Shown here in pieces: positions 25,732 through 35,294 of a stretch of DNA of 64,000 nucleotides. Below the pieces are notes generated by a model. That model was not told where the DNA came from and searched no databases. It saw only the letters and a list, made by a program, of their open reading frames with translations. Location: contig NZ_PYGE01000001.1 in assembly GCF_003014555.1 (NCBI RefSeq), forward strand, positions 541,294 through 605,293, written 5' to 3'. Position 1 is the stretch's first letter, and every line of letters starts with the position of its first letter. The position numbers and the translations under genes are program-made. This DNA comes from Haloactinopolyspora alba (GTDB lineage: Bacteria; Actinomycetota; Actinomycetes; Jiangellales; Jiangellaceae).

Positions 25732-26870
25732 TGGGCGCGGCGCCGGCGACACACGCACCGGCCGCGACCGAGGAACCACCGGTTCACACCACGGCGGAGC
25801 CGGAAACCGGCACCGGCCGGCGGCGCACGCTGCGCATCGGCGCGGTCCTCGCCGCGTCGGTCGCGCTGCTGGTCACCTCCGTGCTGGTCACGGTGGTGCT
25901 CGGGCAGGCCGACATCTCGGTGCGCCACGTCTGGACGGTGCTGTCCGACCGCCTCGGGCTGTCGTTCCTGCAGGTGGACGTGGTCGGGCTGGGCGCCGAC
26001 CGGCCGAACGAGATCCGCGCCGACATCATCTGGCAACTGCGGCTGCCGCGGGCGCTGAGCGCGATCGTCGTCGGTGCCGGGCTGGCCGTGGTCGGCGCGA
26101 TCATGCAGACCCTGACCCGCAACCCCATGGCCGACCCGTACCTGCTCGGCATCTCCTCCGGCGCGTCGCTGGGCGCGGTGCTGGTGATCGTCGGCGGAGT
26201 CGGCGCGGGGGTGCTCGGCGTGTCGGCCGGGGCGTTCGCCGGTGCGCTGCTGGCGTTCGCGCTGGTGCTCGTGATCGGGCAGCGGTACGGGACGCTGACA
26301 CCGGTGCGGATGATCCTCGCCGGGATCGCCATCGGCCAGCTCTGCGGCGCCGTGACGTCGTTCGTCATCCTGTGGGTCGCCGACCCGCACGCCACCCAGG
26401 ACGTGCAGTTCTGGATGTCCGGCTCGCTCGCCGCGGCGCGCTGGCCGTCGCTGCGGCTCGCGGCCGTCGTCCTGGTCGCCGCACTGCTGCTGTGCCTGTG
26501 GCAGGCGCGGACGCTGAACGCGTTCGCGTTCGGGGAGGACGCCGCCGCGTCGCTGGGCGTGGACGTCAACCGCATCCGCTGGCTGCTGCTGGTCGCGTGC
26601 GCCCTGCTCACCGGGGTGCTGGTGGCCGTCAGCGGCGCCATCGGCTTCGTCGGGCTGTTGCTGCCGCACGCCGTGCGGTTCCTGGCCGGCCCGGACCACC
26701 GGGCCGTGCTGCCGCTGTCCGCGCTGCTCGGCGGGGTGTTCCTGCTGTGGGTGGACACCGCGGCACGGACCGTCTTCGACCCGCGGGAGCTACCCGTCGG
26801 CGTGGTCACCGCGATGGTCGGCGTTCCCGCGTTCATCTGGGTGCTACGGCAACGGAGGGTCCAGGGATGA
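25731..26870 (+). CDS. btuC: Cobalamin ABC transporter permease (FecCD family)
   Basis: Integral membrane permease of 379 residues with a long charged N-terminal tail and about ten transmembrane segments. FecCD marks are LRLPRALSAIVVGAGLAVVGAIMQ (quoted as LRLPRALSAIVVGAGLA), TRNPMADPYLLGISSGA and the coupling-helix region GFVGLLLPHAVRFLAGPDHR. It overlaps btuF (TGATG) and btuD (ATGA). Confidence 0.94.
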   Translation: MGAAPATHAPAATEEPPVHTTAEPETGTGRRRTLRIGAVLAASVALLVTSVLVTVVLGQADISVRHVWTVLSDRLGLSFLQVDVVGLGADRPNEIRADIIWQLRLPRALSAIVVGAGLAVVGAIMQTLTRNPMADPYLLGISSGASLGAVLVIVGGVGAGVLGVSAGAFAGALLAFALVLVIGQRYGTLTPVRMILAGIAIGQLCGAVTSFVILWVADPHATQDVQFWMSGSLAAARWPSLRLAAVVLVAALLLCLWQARTLNAFAFGEDAAASLGVDVNRIRWLLLVACALLTGVLVAVSGAIGFVGLLLPHAVRFLAGPDHRAVLPLSALLGGVFLLWVDTAARTVFDPRELPVGVVTAMVGVPAFIWVLRQRRVQG

Positions 26871-27709
26871 CGGCCGCCGAAACGACGCAGGACGGATCCG
26901 GTCTGCGCGTGCACGACCTGAGCTGGTCGGCACGCGGCACCGTGATCGTCGACGACGTCGAGCTGACGGCGCCGGCCGGGCGGATCACCGGGCTGATCGG
27001 ACCGAACGGGTCGGGCAAGACGACGCTGCTGCGAGCCGTCGCCCGGCTGGCCCGGCCGGACCGCGGAGCCGTTCACCTGGACGGCAGCGACGTTGCCCGG
27101 CTACGCCGCCGTGAGCTGGCACGACGTCTCGCCGTCGTCGAGCAGCACGCCGGCACCGACCTCGACATGACCGCGCTGGACGTCGTCCTGCTGGGTCGCA
27201 CTCCCTACCGGACGGCGCTGCAGGCCGACTCCGGCGCCGACCGGGCGCTCGCGCTGGACGCGCTGGCCCGGGTGGACATGGCCGGTTTCGCCGCGCGCAA
27301 GTGGAGCACCCTGTCCGGCGGCGAGCGGCAACGCGTCCAGCTGGCACGCGCACTCACCCAGCAGCCGGGGCTGCTGGTGCTGGACGAGCCGACCAACCAT
27401 CTGGACGTCTCGCACGCGCTGTCCCTGCTGACACTCGTCCGCGAAGCCGGGCTGACGAGCATCGCCGCCCTGCACGACCTGAACCTGGCCGCGATGTTCT
27501 GCGACCACGTCGTGGTGCTGCGCCGCGGGCGGGCGGTGGCCGCCGGCTCACCGCACGACGTGCTGACGCCGGAACTGCTCCGCGACGTCTACGAGGTGGA
27601 CGCCGACGTCGGCACGCACCCACGGACCGGACGCCCGCTGCTGACGTTCCACCCGCCGGCCGCCTCGCAGCCACCGGCCCCCGCACCGTCGAGTCAGGAG
27701 GACTCATGA
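26867..27709 (+). CDS. btuD: Cobalamin ABC transporter ATP-binding protein
   Basis: ATPase of 280 residues: Walker [10 protein letters not shown], signature [15 protein letters not shown], Walker [13 protein letters not shown] and the H-loop His in [11 protein letters not shown]. The C-terminal extension is Pro/Ala-rich. It overlaps btuC and the chelatase gene by ATGA. Confidence 0.95.
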   Translation: MTAAETTQDGSGLRVHDLSWSARGTVIVDDVELTAPAGRITGLIGPNGSGKTTLLRAVARLARPDRGAVHLDGSDVARLRRRELARRLAVVEQHAGTDLDMTALDVVLLGRTPYRTALQADSGADRALALDALARVDMAGFAARKWSTLSGGERQRVQLARALTQQPGLLVLDEPTNHLDVSHALSLLTLVREAGLTSIAALHDLNLAAMFCDHVVVLRRGRAVAAGSPHDVLTPELLRDVYEVDADVGTHPRTGRPLLTFHPPAASQPPAPAPSSQEDS

Positions 27710-29787
27710 GTTCCGGCTACCCGTTCACCGCCGTCGTCGGCATGGACGACCTGCGCCTCGCGCTGATCCTGTCGGCCGTGTCACCGGCGACTGGCGGCGT
27801 GCTCGTCCGCGGCGAGAAGGGCACCGCGAAGTCGACGATGGTGCGTGCGCTGGCCGAGCTGCTGCCACCGGTCGACGTCGTGACCGGGTGCCGCTTCTCG
27901 TGCGACCCGACGGGTCCGGATCCGGCATGCCCGGACGGCCCGCACGACGACGCGGAGGACACCCGGCGACGGCCCGCGCGCCTGGTGGAGCTGCCGGTCG
28001 GCGCGTCCGAGGACCGCGTCCTCGGATCCATTCACCTGGAGCGTGCGCTCACCGAAGGCGTCACCGCGTACGAGCCGGGCCTGCTGGCGGCCGCGCACCG
28101 CGGCCTGCTGTACGTGGACGAGGTGAACCTGCTGCACGACCACCTGGTGGACGTGCTCCTGGACGCCGCCGCGATGGGCCGGGCGAAGGTGGAACGCGAG
28201 AACGTCTCCGTCTCGCACGCCGCCCGCTTCGTCATGGTCGGCACGATGAATCCGGAGGAGGGCGAGCTGCGCCCACAACTACTGGACCGGTTCGGGTTGA
28301 CGGTCGAGGTGGCGGCGACCCGGGACCCGGCGCTGCGCGCGGAGGTGGTCCGCGCCCGGCTGGCGCACGAGGCCGACCCGGACACGTTCGCCGCCCGGTA
28401 CGCCGACGACGAGCGGCGGCTGTCCGAGCGGATCGCCGCGGCGCGCGCACGGCTGCCCGACGTCGTGCTGACCGACGCCGCGCTGCGGCAGATCGCCGAG
28501 GTGTGTGCCGCCTTCGAGGTCGACGGGCTACGCGCGGACCTGGTGACCGCGCAGGCGGCGGTGGCGCACGCCGCATGGTCGGGCCGGACGGTCGTCGAGA
28601 CCGAGGACGTCCGGGCGGCCGCCCGGCTCGCGCTGCCACACCGGAGGCGGCGCAACCCGTTCGACGCGCCGGGTCTCGACGACGACCAGCTGGAACAGAC
28701 GCTTCAGGACGCGGCACCCGACGACCCGGGGCCCGACGACCCGGGGCCGGATGATCCTGGCCCCGAGGACCCCGGGCCCTCGGATGGCGGCGACGCGCCC
28801 GGTTCGGACGGCGACGTCACACCGGGCGGGCAGACCGGGTCCGACACCGCACGTGCCGAGCACGAGCAGCCCGAGTCCGGAGCCGACCGCGCGCCCCGGT
28901 CGCCCGAGGACGGCGCGGTCGAGGCGCCCGACACGCCGTACCGCGCCCGGCTGCTGGCCGTGGCCGGCGTCGGCGCCGGAGCGGACGGGCGACGCTCCCC
29001 AGCGATCACCAGCACCGGGCGCACCGTCGGCGTCCGCCGTCCCGGCCCGGACGAGGCGAGCAGCCCGCACCTGATGGCGACGCTGCGGGCCGCGGCCCCG
29101 CATCAACGGGACCGGCGGGACGCGGCTCCGGCAACGCAGGCTCCCGTGGTCCGGCTGCGCCGCGACGACCTACGCACGGCCGTCCGTGAAGGCCGCGAGG
29201 GCAACCTGGTGCTGTTCTGCGTCGACGCGTCCGGGTCGATGGGCGCCCGGCAGCGGATGCGCGAGGTCAAGGCCGCCGTCCTGTCGCTGCTGCTGGACGC
29301 CTACCAGCGCCGCGACAAGGTCGGCCTGGTCACCTTCCGCGCCGACGCGGCGTCGCTGGCGCTGCCGCCCACGTCCAGTGTCGAGATCGCGGCCACCCGG
29401 CTCGAGTCGCTGCCGACCGGCGGGCGCACGCCGCTGGCGGAAGGGCTGGCCGAGGCCGCCCGCGTCGTCGCCCTCGAATCCGTCCGCGACGCACGGCGCC
29501 GCCCCCTTGTCGTGGTCGTCACCGACGGCCGCGCCACCGCCGGCCCGGACGCGGTGTCCCGGTCGCGCACCGCCGCCACCGCGCTGGCCGGCGAGACCCA
29601 CCGCGGCGGCGGCCACGCGGTCGTCGTCGACTGCGAGACCGGCGCGATCCGGCTCGGACTGGCGGCGACGCTGGCGACCACGTTGCGCGCCGAACACCTG
29701 GTGCTCGACCGGGTCGCCGCCGGCGCCACCACGTCCGCACTCACCTCCACCGTCCACGCACGTTCCGTCAACCGGAGGGCCGCCTGA
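27706..29787 (+). CDS. Fused ChlI-ChlD-type AAA+/VWA metal chelatase subunit (putative cobaltochelatase)
   Basis: Chain of 693 residues. The N-terminal AAA+ part (about 1-340) has Walker [11 protein letters not shown], Walker [11 protein letters not shown] and [22 protein letters not shown] Pro/Asp-rich hinge follows with repeated DDPGP units, and then a VWA domain (about 490-690) with the MIDAS motif DASGSMG. It overlaps btuD (ATGA) and cobO (TGATG). In this riboswitch operon it most likely powers cobalt insertion by CobN in place of CobS/CobT. Magnesium chelatase for chlorophyll is implausible here. Confidence 0.92.
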   Translation: MSSGYPFTAVVGMDDLRLALILSAVSPATGGVLVRGEKGTAKSTMVRALAELLPPVDVVTGCRFSCDPTGPDPACPDGPHDDAEDTRRRPARLVELPVGASEDRVLGSIHLERALTEGVTAYEPGLLAAAHRGLLYVDEVNLLHDHLVDVLLDAAAMGRAKVERENVSVSHAARFVMVGTMNPEEGELRPQLLDRFGLTVEVAATRDPALRAEVVRARLAHEADPDTFAARYADDERRLSERIAAARARLPDVVLTDAALRQIAEVCAAFEVDGLRADLVTAQAAVAHAAWSGRTVVETEDVRAAARLALPHRRRRNPFDAPGLDDDQLEQTLQDAAPDDPGPDDPGPDDPGPEDPGPSDGGDAPGSDGDVTPGGQTGSDTARAEHEQPESGADRAPRSPEDGAVEAPDTPYRARLLAVAGVGAGADGRRSPAITSTGRTVGVRRPGPDEASSPHLMATLRAAAPHQRDRRDAAPATQAPVVRLRRDDLRTAVREGREGNLVLFCVDASGSMGARQRMREVKAAVLSLLLDAYQRRDKVGLVTFRADAASLALPPTSSVEIAATRLESLPTGGRTPLAEGLAEAARVVALESVRDARRRPLVVVVTDGRATAGPDAVSRSRTAATALAGETHRGGGHAVVVDCETGAIRLGLAATLATTLRAEHLVLDRVAAGATTSALTSTVHARSVNRRAA
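28717..28776 (+). repeat. 15-bp tandem repeats in the chelatase hinge
   Basis: About four 15-base units based on CCCGACGACCCGGGG encode DDPGP-type repeats, the later units diverged. They form a flexible acidic hinge between the AAA+ and VWA halves. Confidence 0.8.
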
Positions 29788-30401
29788 TGCCACAAGGACA
29801 ACCGAGCACCGTTCCCCACGACGGGCTCACCACCCGGCAGCGGCGCAACCGGCCGCTGGTCATCGTGCACACCGGGGCGATGAAAGGGAAGTCGACCGCG
29901 GCCTTCGGGACGGCGCTGCGGGCGTGGAACCAGGGCTGGGACATCGGCGTCTTCCAGTTCGTGAAGTCGGCGAAGTGGCGGGTCGGTGAGGAGAGCGCGT
30001 TCCGCGCCCTCGGCCGGCTGCACGAGCAGACCGGCGAGGGCGGGCCCGTCGAGTGGCACAAGATGGGCGAGGGCTGGTCCTGGACCCGGAAGAAGACCAC
30101 GGACGACGACCACGCCGCGGCGGCCGCCGAGGGCTGGCGTGAGATCGCCCGCCGGATCGCCGCGGAGCGGCACACCCTCTACGTGCTCGACGAGTTCACC
30201 TACCCGATCCACTGGGGGTGGGTCGACGTCGACGAGGTCGTCGACGTGGTGCGGAACCGGCCGGGGCGCCAGCACATCGTCGTCACCGGACGGAACGCGC
30301 ACCCGCGGCTGCTCGAGGCCGCCGATCTCGTCATGGAGACCACCAAGGTGAAACACCCGATGGACGACGGGCAGAAGGGCCAGCGCGGCATCGAGTGGTG
30401 A
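29787..30401 (+). CDS. cobO: Corrinoid adenosyltransferase CobO/BtuR
   Basis: ATP:co(I)rrinoid adenosyltransferase of 204 residues. The N-terminal P-loop is HTGAMKGKSTAAFG, and RHTLYVLDEFTYPIHWGW and IVVTGRNAHPRLLEAADLV are typical of the CobA/CobO/BtuR group. It ends the riboswitch-controlled operon and overlaps the chelatase stop (TGATG). Confidence 0.96.
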   Translation: MPQGQPSTVPHDGLTTRQRRNRPLVIVHTGAMKGKSTAAFGTALRAWNQGWDIGVFQFVKSAKWRVGEESAFRALGRLHEQTGEGGPVEWHKMGEGWSWTRKKTTDDDHAAAAAEGWREIARRIAAERHTLYVLDEFTYPIHWGWVDVDEVVDVVRNRPGRQHIVVTGRNAHPRLLEAADLVMETTKVKHPMDDGQKGQRGIEW

Positions 30402-30460
30402 CCCGGAGCCGCAGGGACACGGTGCGGCATGGTGCGGAACGTGTGACACAGTCGCAGGCG

Positions 30461-30976
30461 ATGGCCGAGTTCACCTACCCCGAGGTCGGCGCCACCCGCG
30501 GCGGCGGTCCGCTGCCGGACGGATACCGCCACTCCCGCGTCCGCGAGCGGGTCGGGTCCGGCCGGCGGGTGCACGACGCGGTCGCCGACGGGCTGCTTGG
30601 CTGGGCGCTGCACCGCCGGTGCGGCCTGCGGGTGCAGGCGAGCGCCGAGCGCGCGGCCCCCGGCGTGCGGGTGGTCAGCAGCCTCGGCGTCGGCCCGCTG
30701 CGGGTGCGGATCCCGTGTGAGGTGGTCTGGGCGGTCGACGAGGCCAGGCACGCGGGTTTCGCGTACGGGACGCTGCCCGGGCACCCGGCCCGCGGCGAGG
30801 AGGCGTTCGTCGTCGACCTCGACGACAACGACGACGTGTGGTTCAGCGTGACCGCGTTCAGCCGTTCCGCCGCCTGGTACGCCCGGCTGGGCGGACCGGT
30901 CACGCACGCCGTCCAGAACCTCGCGCTCCGCCGGTACGTCACGGCTGCGCGCGAGCTCGCCTCCGGGCGATCCTGA
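30461..30976 (+). CDS. DUF1990-family protein
   Basis: Protein of 171 residues with FTYPEVGATRGG at the very N-terminus, PCEVVWAVDEARHAGFAYGT in the middle and DVWFSVTAFSRSAAWYARLGGP near the end, the DUF1990 pattern. The ATG at 30461 fits the family start; an in-frame GTG at 30398 overlapping cobO is possible. Function is unknown, and a role in cobalamin metabolism is not implied. Confidence 0.83.
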   Translation: MAEFTYPEVGATRGGGPLPDGYRHSRVRERVGSGRRVHDAVADGLLGWALHRRCGLRVQASAERAAPGVRVVSSLGVGPLRVRIPCEVVWAVDEARHAGFAYGTLPGHPARGEEAFVVDLDDNDDVWFSVTAFSRSAAWYARLGGPVTHAVQNLALRRYVTAARELASGRS

Positions 30977-31046
30977 CGCGAGTGCCGCCGACGGGGCCGT
31001 AGAGTGGTGCGGCCCATCGGGACGTCCGGACTCGAGGAGGGGGCCC

Positions 31047-31700
31047 ATGACATCCGCGCCCGAGGACCGGCCGGATCGCGTGCTGCGCATCCCGCCGGAA
31101 CGGCTCGACCGCTGGCTCGCCGGCTTCGCCCGGCGGCACGGAACCGTCGAGACACGCGCCGCGCCGGACGCCGTCACCGTCGTCGCCGCGGACGGCGCGC
31201 ACGCCCGGTGCACCGTGCCGTTCCCGCCGATGACACCCGACGAGAGCGAGTACGGCGGACTGGTCGAGCACGCGCAGCGCGACCGGAGGGTCGGCGTGCT
31301 GCTGGTGCGTCGTGGCGGGTACGCGTCCGGTGTCTTCGACGGCACCCGGCTGGTGACGTCGAAGGTCGGTTCGCGCCACGTTCAGGGCCGCACCGCCGCG
31401 GGCGGGCAGTCGCAGCAACGCTTCGCCCGGCGCCGCGAGAAGCAGGCACGAGAGGCGTTCGAGGCCGCCGCCGACGTGGCCGCCCGCGTTCTGGTGCCGC
31501 ACCTGGCCTCGCTGGAGGCCGTCGTCACCGGAGGTGACCGCGCGGCCGTCGACACGGTGCTCGCCGATCGCCGGCTGGGCGGGCTGCGCGCGCTGGCCGT
31601 CCCACCGCACCTGGACGTGCCCGACCCGAAGCTGGCCGTGCTGAAGGAGACGCCGGCGCAGTTCCGCGCGGTGCGGATCGCGCTGACCGAACCGCGCTGA
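31047..31700 (+). CDS. acVLRF1-type peptidyl-tRNA hydrolase (ribosome rescue)
   Basis: Protein of 217 residues resembling the actinobacterial VLRF1 (Vms1-like release factor) family, which releases nascent chains from stalled 50S-tRNA complexes. Residues about 100-130 show SKVGSRHVQGRTAAGGQSQQRFARRRE (quoted as GGQSQQRFARRRE), the Gly-rich loop with the functional Gln. The downstream Ala-rich helix and a C-terminal KLAVLKETPAQFRAVRI complete the fold. The assignment rests on this motif and length. Confidence 0.82.
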   Translation: MTSAPEDRPDRVLRIPPERLDRWLAGFARRHGTVETRAAPDAVTVVAADGAHARCTVPFPPMTPDESEYGGLVEHAQRDRRVGVLLVRRGGYASGVFDGTRLVTSKVGSRHVQGRTAAGGQSQQRFARRREKQAREAFEAAADVAARVLVPHLASLEAVVTGGDRAAVDTVLADRRLGGLRALAVPPHLDVPDPKLAVLKETPAQFRAVRIALTEPR

Positions 31701-31742
31701 GACCCCGCGCCGGCGTTCCCCGTCGGCGTCGGCGTCCCGTCG

Positions 31743-32990
31743 TCAGCGTGTGGGCACGCCGGGCGTGAACCGGTAGACCGTCGTCGACTCGTACTCCTCG
31801 CCGGGGCGCAGCACCGTCGACGGGAAGTCCGGCTGGTTCGGCGAGTCCGGGAAGTGCTGGGTCTCCAGCGCCAGCCCGTCGCTCTGCCGGTAGACCTGCC
31901 CGCTGGTTCCGGCGAACGAGCCGTCGAGGAAGTTGCCCGAGTAGAACTGCATGCCCGGCTCGGTGGTGTAGACGCTCACCGTGCGACCGCTCTCGGGGTC
32001 GCGCAGCTTGGCCGCACGGTCGAGCCCGTCGCCGCCGTTCAACACGAAGTTGTGGTCGTAGCCCTGGCCGATGAGCAGCTGTTCGTGCGGCTCACGGATG
32101 TCGGCGCCGACCTCCTTCGGTTCGCGGAAGTCGAACGGCGTGCCCTCCACCGGAGCGATCTCGCCGGTCGGGATCAGCGTCTCGTCCACCGGCGTGTAGT
32201 GGTCGGCCTCGATCTGCAGCACGTGGTCCTCGATGCTGCCGGTACCCTCACCGCCGAGGTTGAAGTACGAGTGGTTGGTGAGGTTGACGATCGTCGGCTC
32301 GTCCGTCGTGGCGTGGTAGTCGATGCGCAGCTCGTTGCGCTTGGTCAGCGTGTAGGTGACGGTCGTCTCGAGCGTGCCCGGGTAACCCTCCTCGCCGTCC
32401 GGGCTGGTGTAGGAGAGCTCGAGCCCGACGTCGTGCCGGTCCGCGAACTCGTCGGTGACCTCCCACACCTTCTTGTCGAACCCCACGTCGCCGCCGTGCA
32501 GGTGGTTCGGCGGGTTGTTGGTGGCCAGCTCGTACTGCTCGCCGTCCAGCGTGAACTCGCCCTCGGCGATGCGGTTGGCGTACCGGCCGACGATCGCGCC
32601 GAAGTACGGCCCGCTGTGCTCGACGTAGTCGCCCAGATTGTCGAACCCGAGCGCGACGTTGGCCATCTCGCCCTTCCGGTCGGGAACCGTGATCGACTGC
32701 ACGATGCCGCCGTAGGTCAGGATGTCGACCTCCATGCCGCGCCAGTTGCGCAGCGTGTAGACGTCGACCTGAGTACCGTCGTCCAGCGTGCCGAAAGGCT
32801 CGTGCGTGATGCTCGGACGGCCCGGCCGGTCCCGCCCGTCGCCGCCGTCCCTGCCGTCGTCTCCGGCGAGCAGACCCGCCGGTGACGAGGCCGCCGAGGC
32901 CACCACCACCACGGCGGCCGCGCCGGCGGCCGTCAACCCGCGCCGGGCTCTGGTCCACGTTCTGCTGGCGTTGCTGATCCTGTTGATCAT
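31743..32990 (-). CDS. Secreted aldose 1-epimerase (galactose mutarotase)
   Basis: Exported mutarotase of 415 residues: N-terminal signal segment (about 10-40, Ala/Val-rich after RARR), Asp/Gly-rich spacer, then the GalM fold with [36 protein letters not shown], the catalytic His in [17 protein letters not shown] and the Glu-containing [12 protein letters not shown]. The ATG at 32990 follows GGAG. It is divergent from sodA. Confidence 0.93.
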   Translation of the reverse strand: MINRISNASRTWTRARRGLTAAGAAAVVVVASAASSPAGLLAGDDGRDGGDGRDRPGRPSITHEPFGTLDDGTQVDVYTLRNWRGMEVDILTYGGIVQSITVPDRKGEMANVALGFDNLGDYVEHSGPYFGAIVGRYANRIAEGEFTLDGEQYELATNNPPNHLHGGDVGFDKKVWEVTDEFADRHDVGLELSYTSPDGEEGYPGTLETTVTYTLTKRNELRIDYHATTDEPTIVNLTNHSYFNLGGEGTGSIEDHVLQIEADHYTPVDETLIPTGEIAPVEGTPFDFREPKEVGADIREPHEQLLIGQGYDHNFVLNGGDGLDRAAKLRDPESGRTVSVYTTEPGMQFYSGNFLDGSFAGTSGQVYRQSDGLALETQHFPDSPNQPDFPSTVLRPGEEYESTTVYRFTPGVPTR

Positions 32991-33336
32991 TGCGCACTCC
33001 CTGGGTCGACGACGCGCGTCCGCTTCGGCCGGCACCGGGTTTCTCGGCCACCGGCGAGGGTCCTGATAGTGACCTTTCGACAGATCGATGAACGTGTCAG
33101 GGCAAACGTAGCCGGGACGCCGGATGAACTTAAGGGGTCGATCGGACATCACCGGCCCGAGCGCGCAGCACGCGGCTCACAAACGTGGTACAGCAGGGAA
33201 CACCATGATCGGCATAACCATTTCGGACGTGACGAGAGCAACCCCGGACCGTTTGTGATCCGATCGATCGGGCAGGCGTAAGTTAGCCAATGACGCAGGT
33301 TGCACCTGAACATCGTCGTCGAGAGGAAGACTCAGC
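32991..33336. other. Divergent regulatory spacer, mutarotase / sodA
   Basis: This 346-base spacer holds the promoters of both flanking genes. A TAAGTT box near 33279 could be a sodA -10 element. TCACAAACG (33177-33185) reappears inverted at 33250-33258. No gene is visible. Confidence 0.5.
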
Positions 33337-33960
33337 ATGGCCACGTATTCCCTCCCGGACCTCCCCTACGACTACGGTGCGCTCGAACCGCACATCTCCG
33401 GGCAGATCATGGAGCTGCACCACTCCAAGCATCACCAGACGTACGTCAACGGCACCAACACCGCGCTGGAGCAGATGGAGGAGGCCCGAGCCTCCAACAA
33501 GCTCGACACGGTGAACCAGCTCCAGAAGAACCTGGCGTTCAACCTCGCCGGGCACGTCAACCACACCGTGTTCTGGAACAACATGTCGCCCGAGGGCGGC
33601 GACAAGCCCGACGGCGAGCTCGGCGCCGCCGTGGACGAGTTCTTCGGCTCGTTCGACGGCTTCAAGGCGCACTACACCGCCGCGGCGCTGGGCATCCAGG
33701 GCTCCGGGTGGGCCATCCTGGCGTGGGAGAGCATCGGCCAGCGGCTGGTCATCGAGCAGCTCTACGACCACCAGGGCAACCTCGCGGCCGGCACGGTGCC
33801 GCTGCTGATGCTCGACATGTGGGAGCACGCGTTCTACCTGCAGTACAAGAACGTGAAGCCCGACTACGTGGCCGCCTTCTGGAACATCATCAACTGGCAG
33901 GACGTGGCCCAGCGGTTCACCACCGCCCGCAGCAAGACCAGCGGGCTGATCGCGCCCTGA
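33337..33960 (+). CDS. sodA: Superoxide dismutase, Mn/Fe type
   Basis: Cytoplasmic SOD of 207 residues. All four metal ligands are present: His28 (MELHHSKHH), His76 (GHVNHTVFW), Asp160 and His164 ([13 protein letters not shown]). Gly- and Gln-site residues that would separate Mn from Fe forms cannot be weighed safely, so the metal is left open. A strong terminator overlaps the stop codon (33952-33974). Confidence 0.97.
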   Translation: MATYSLPDLPYDYGALEPHISGQIMELHHSKHHQTYVNGTNTALEQMEEARASNKLDTVNQLQKNLAFNLAGHVNHTVFWNNMSPEGGDKPDGELGAAVDEFFGSFDGFKAHYTAAALGIQGSGWAILAWESIGQRLVIEQLYDHQGNLAAGTVPLLMLDMWEHAFYLQYKNVKPDYVAAFWNIINWQDVAQRFTTARSKTSGLIAP

Positions 33961-33974
33961 CCACGTCAGGGCGC
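33952..33974 (+). terminator. Hairpin terminator of sodA
   Basis: GCGCCCTGAC (33952-33961), loop CAC, GTCAGGGCGC (33965-33974): a perfect 10-bp GC-rich stem that includes the sodA stop codon. No U-tract follows, as is usual in actinomycetes. Confidence 0.7.
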
Positions 33975-33994
33975 TGACACACGTGGCCTGAACC

Positions 33995-34111
33995 GTGTTC
34001 AAGCCACCTCCACCGCCGCGCCGGCGCGACACGGCCATCATGGTGACCGTGCTCGCGCTGGCGCTCGGTTATCTGTGCGCCTTCACCGGGTGGCTGCTCA
34101 CGCTCGGCTGA
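33995..34111 (+). CDS. Possible 38-residue single-pass membrane protein
   Basis: A GTG-initiated frame encodes MFKPPPPPRRRDTAI, then a 20-residue hydrophobic helix and a short tail ending in TLG. A Pro/Arg-rich cytoplasmic head plus one transmembrane helix is a typical small actinobacterial membrane protein. There is no clear ribosome-binding site, and the frame lies right after the sodA terminator, so it would need its own promoter. Confidence 0.42.
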   Translation: MFKPPPPPRRRDTAIMVTVLALALGYLCAFTGWLLTLG

Positions 34112-34167
34112 GTTCGTGGCATCCTGACGATCATCACTCGTCGACCGGCCAACGGATTGGGTCAGCG

Positions 34168-34653
34168 GTGCCGCAGTCGGAACTCGACGACGCCATCGCC
34201 CAACTGACTGCCACCGCGTATCAGGGCCACTCCTACGCCGACCACCTCGCGCGGTCAGGTCCCGCGACAGGCACGGCAGACGCCGACGGCGGCGGTTCCG
34301 TGCACCCCACGGGGCGCAGCGCCACAGACGCACCGCGCGACGGGCACGGGCAACCGGAGCCACCTAGGCTGATTCGCTCACAACGGTCGCAGCGCGCTGA
34401 TCGCGACTGGAATGCGACAGATCAGGCGTACGAACGTCAGCTCCAGCGACGCAACAAGCGCCGCGGCCGGTTCAGGAAACGCCGCTGGGACAGCCTCGAG
34501 GAGCGGCTTCTCAAACACGTCAGCGTCGCCGCTGGCACCGCGGCGGCCACGCTCGGTGCGAGCCCCAGCCCGTGGACGTTCGGCGCGGCCGGAGTAGCTC
34601 ATACGGTCATTGAGCGACTCGAATGGAAGAGTCGACGTCGGGAGGAAGAATGA
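34168..34653 (+). CDS. Unknown basic protein, first gene of a pair
   Basis: I do not recognise this 161-residue protein. It has a hydrophilic N-terminal half, a very basic centre (QLQRRNKRRGRFRKRRWDS), then a short Ala/Gly-rich hydrophobic stretch (VAAGTAAATLGASPSPW) and a charged C-terminus. The GTG at 34168 is a guess; other starts in the frame are possible. It overlaps the next gene by ATGA. Codon use looks less GC-biased than that of the neighbours, which hints at acquisition. Confidence 0.6.
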   Translation: MPQSELDDAIAQLTATAYQGHSYADHLARSGPATGTADADGGGSVHPTGRSATDAPRDGHGQPEPPRLIRSQRSQRADRDWNATDQAYERQLQRRNKRRGRFRKRRWDSLEERLLKHVSVAAGTAAATLGASPSPWTFGAAGVAHTVIERLEWKSRRREEE

Positions 34654-35123
34654 AGGTCGACCCGGGTATCGTCCGAGGCGAGAACGCCATGCGAGCGGCC
34701 ATCGACGGCGTGATTCACCGCCACGAGTCCAGCATGCTCGACGGATTCGCAGACCTGAGCACCGACGAAGCCGCCTTCGCTGTGTCGCTTGCCCGACGAG
34801 TCGTTCTCGAGATCCTCCACGAGGTTCGCCCTGAGGGCATGACCCGGGAGGACTACAACGAACTGTCGCACAACATCGCCGAGCATGGATGGGTCGGCTA
34901 CGACGCTCCCACGGTCCGGAATTTCCTGGAAGGGCTCGTTGCCGAACGTCACCATCCAACGGGCGATGTCGATGCTCTCCGACTTCTCCTCACGTGCGCC
35001 GGATACCTCGTCGGAGGTTTGACCGAGGAGGACGAGGAGTGGGAGGACTACCTCGACGAAGTCGAGAACCGCATCCTGTTCCCCGACCGTGGTGCCGAAT
35101 CACAATCCAGTCAGCCGCGCTGA
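34650..35123 (+). CDS. Unknown acidic protein, second gene of a pair
   Basis: The protein has 157 residues and no family I can name. It is acidic and probably all-helical: the middle reads as amphipathic helices (AVSLARRVVLEILHEVRP) and the end carries EEDEEWEDYLDEVENRI. The ATG at 34650 has GGAGGAAG upstream and overlaps the previous stop. The pairing of a basic and an acidic protein in one transcription unit suggests that they form a complex (inference only). Confidence 0.7.
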   Translation: MKVDPGIVRGENAMRAAIDGVIHRHESSMLDGFADLSTDEAAFAVSLARRVVLEILHEVRPEGMTREDYNELSHNIAEHGWVGYDAPTVRNFLEGLVAERHHPTGDVDALRLLLTCAGYLVGGLTEEDEEWEDYLDEVENRILFPDRGAESQSSQPR

Positions 35124-35226
35124 GGCTACCCCTCTGAATGCCATGCCGCCCGGTCCGGCGTCGGTATGGACGCCTCGTCCTGGCCACGTCAGCCGTCGGG
35201 CGTGTGTTCCGGCTCACAGGCGCGAT

Positions 35227-35254
35227 CGTCACGCCGCGGCCCGCGCCACCCGTC
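35227..35254 (+). promoter_or_regulatory. Weak ECF41-like promoter before the CMD-sigJ pair
   Basis: CGTCACG (35227-35233), 17 bases, CGTC (35251-35254), about 40 bases before the ATG. Five of seven -35 bases match TGTCACA. This is weaker than the two TGTCACA-N16-TGTC sites. Confidence 0.3.
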
Positions 35255-35294
35255 GTCTCCGTGTCGTCGACCGACCGACCGAGAGGACACTGCG

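Noticed and set aside
33177..33258. Inverted TCACAAACG / CGTTTGTGA pair before sodA as an operator
   Set aside because: The arms are about 65 bases apart with no intermediate symmetry, so a single operator is unlikely; noted only in the spacer entry.
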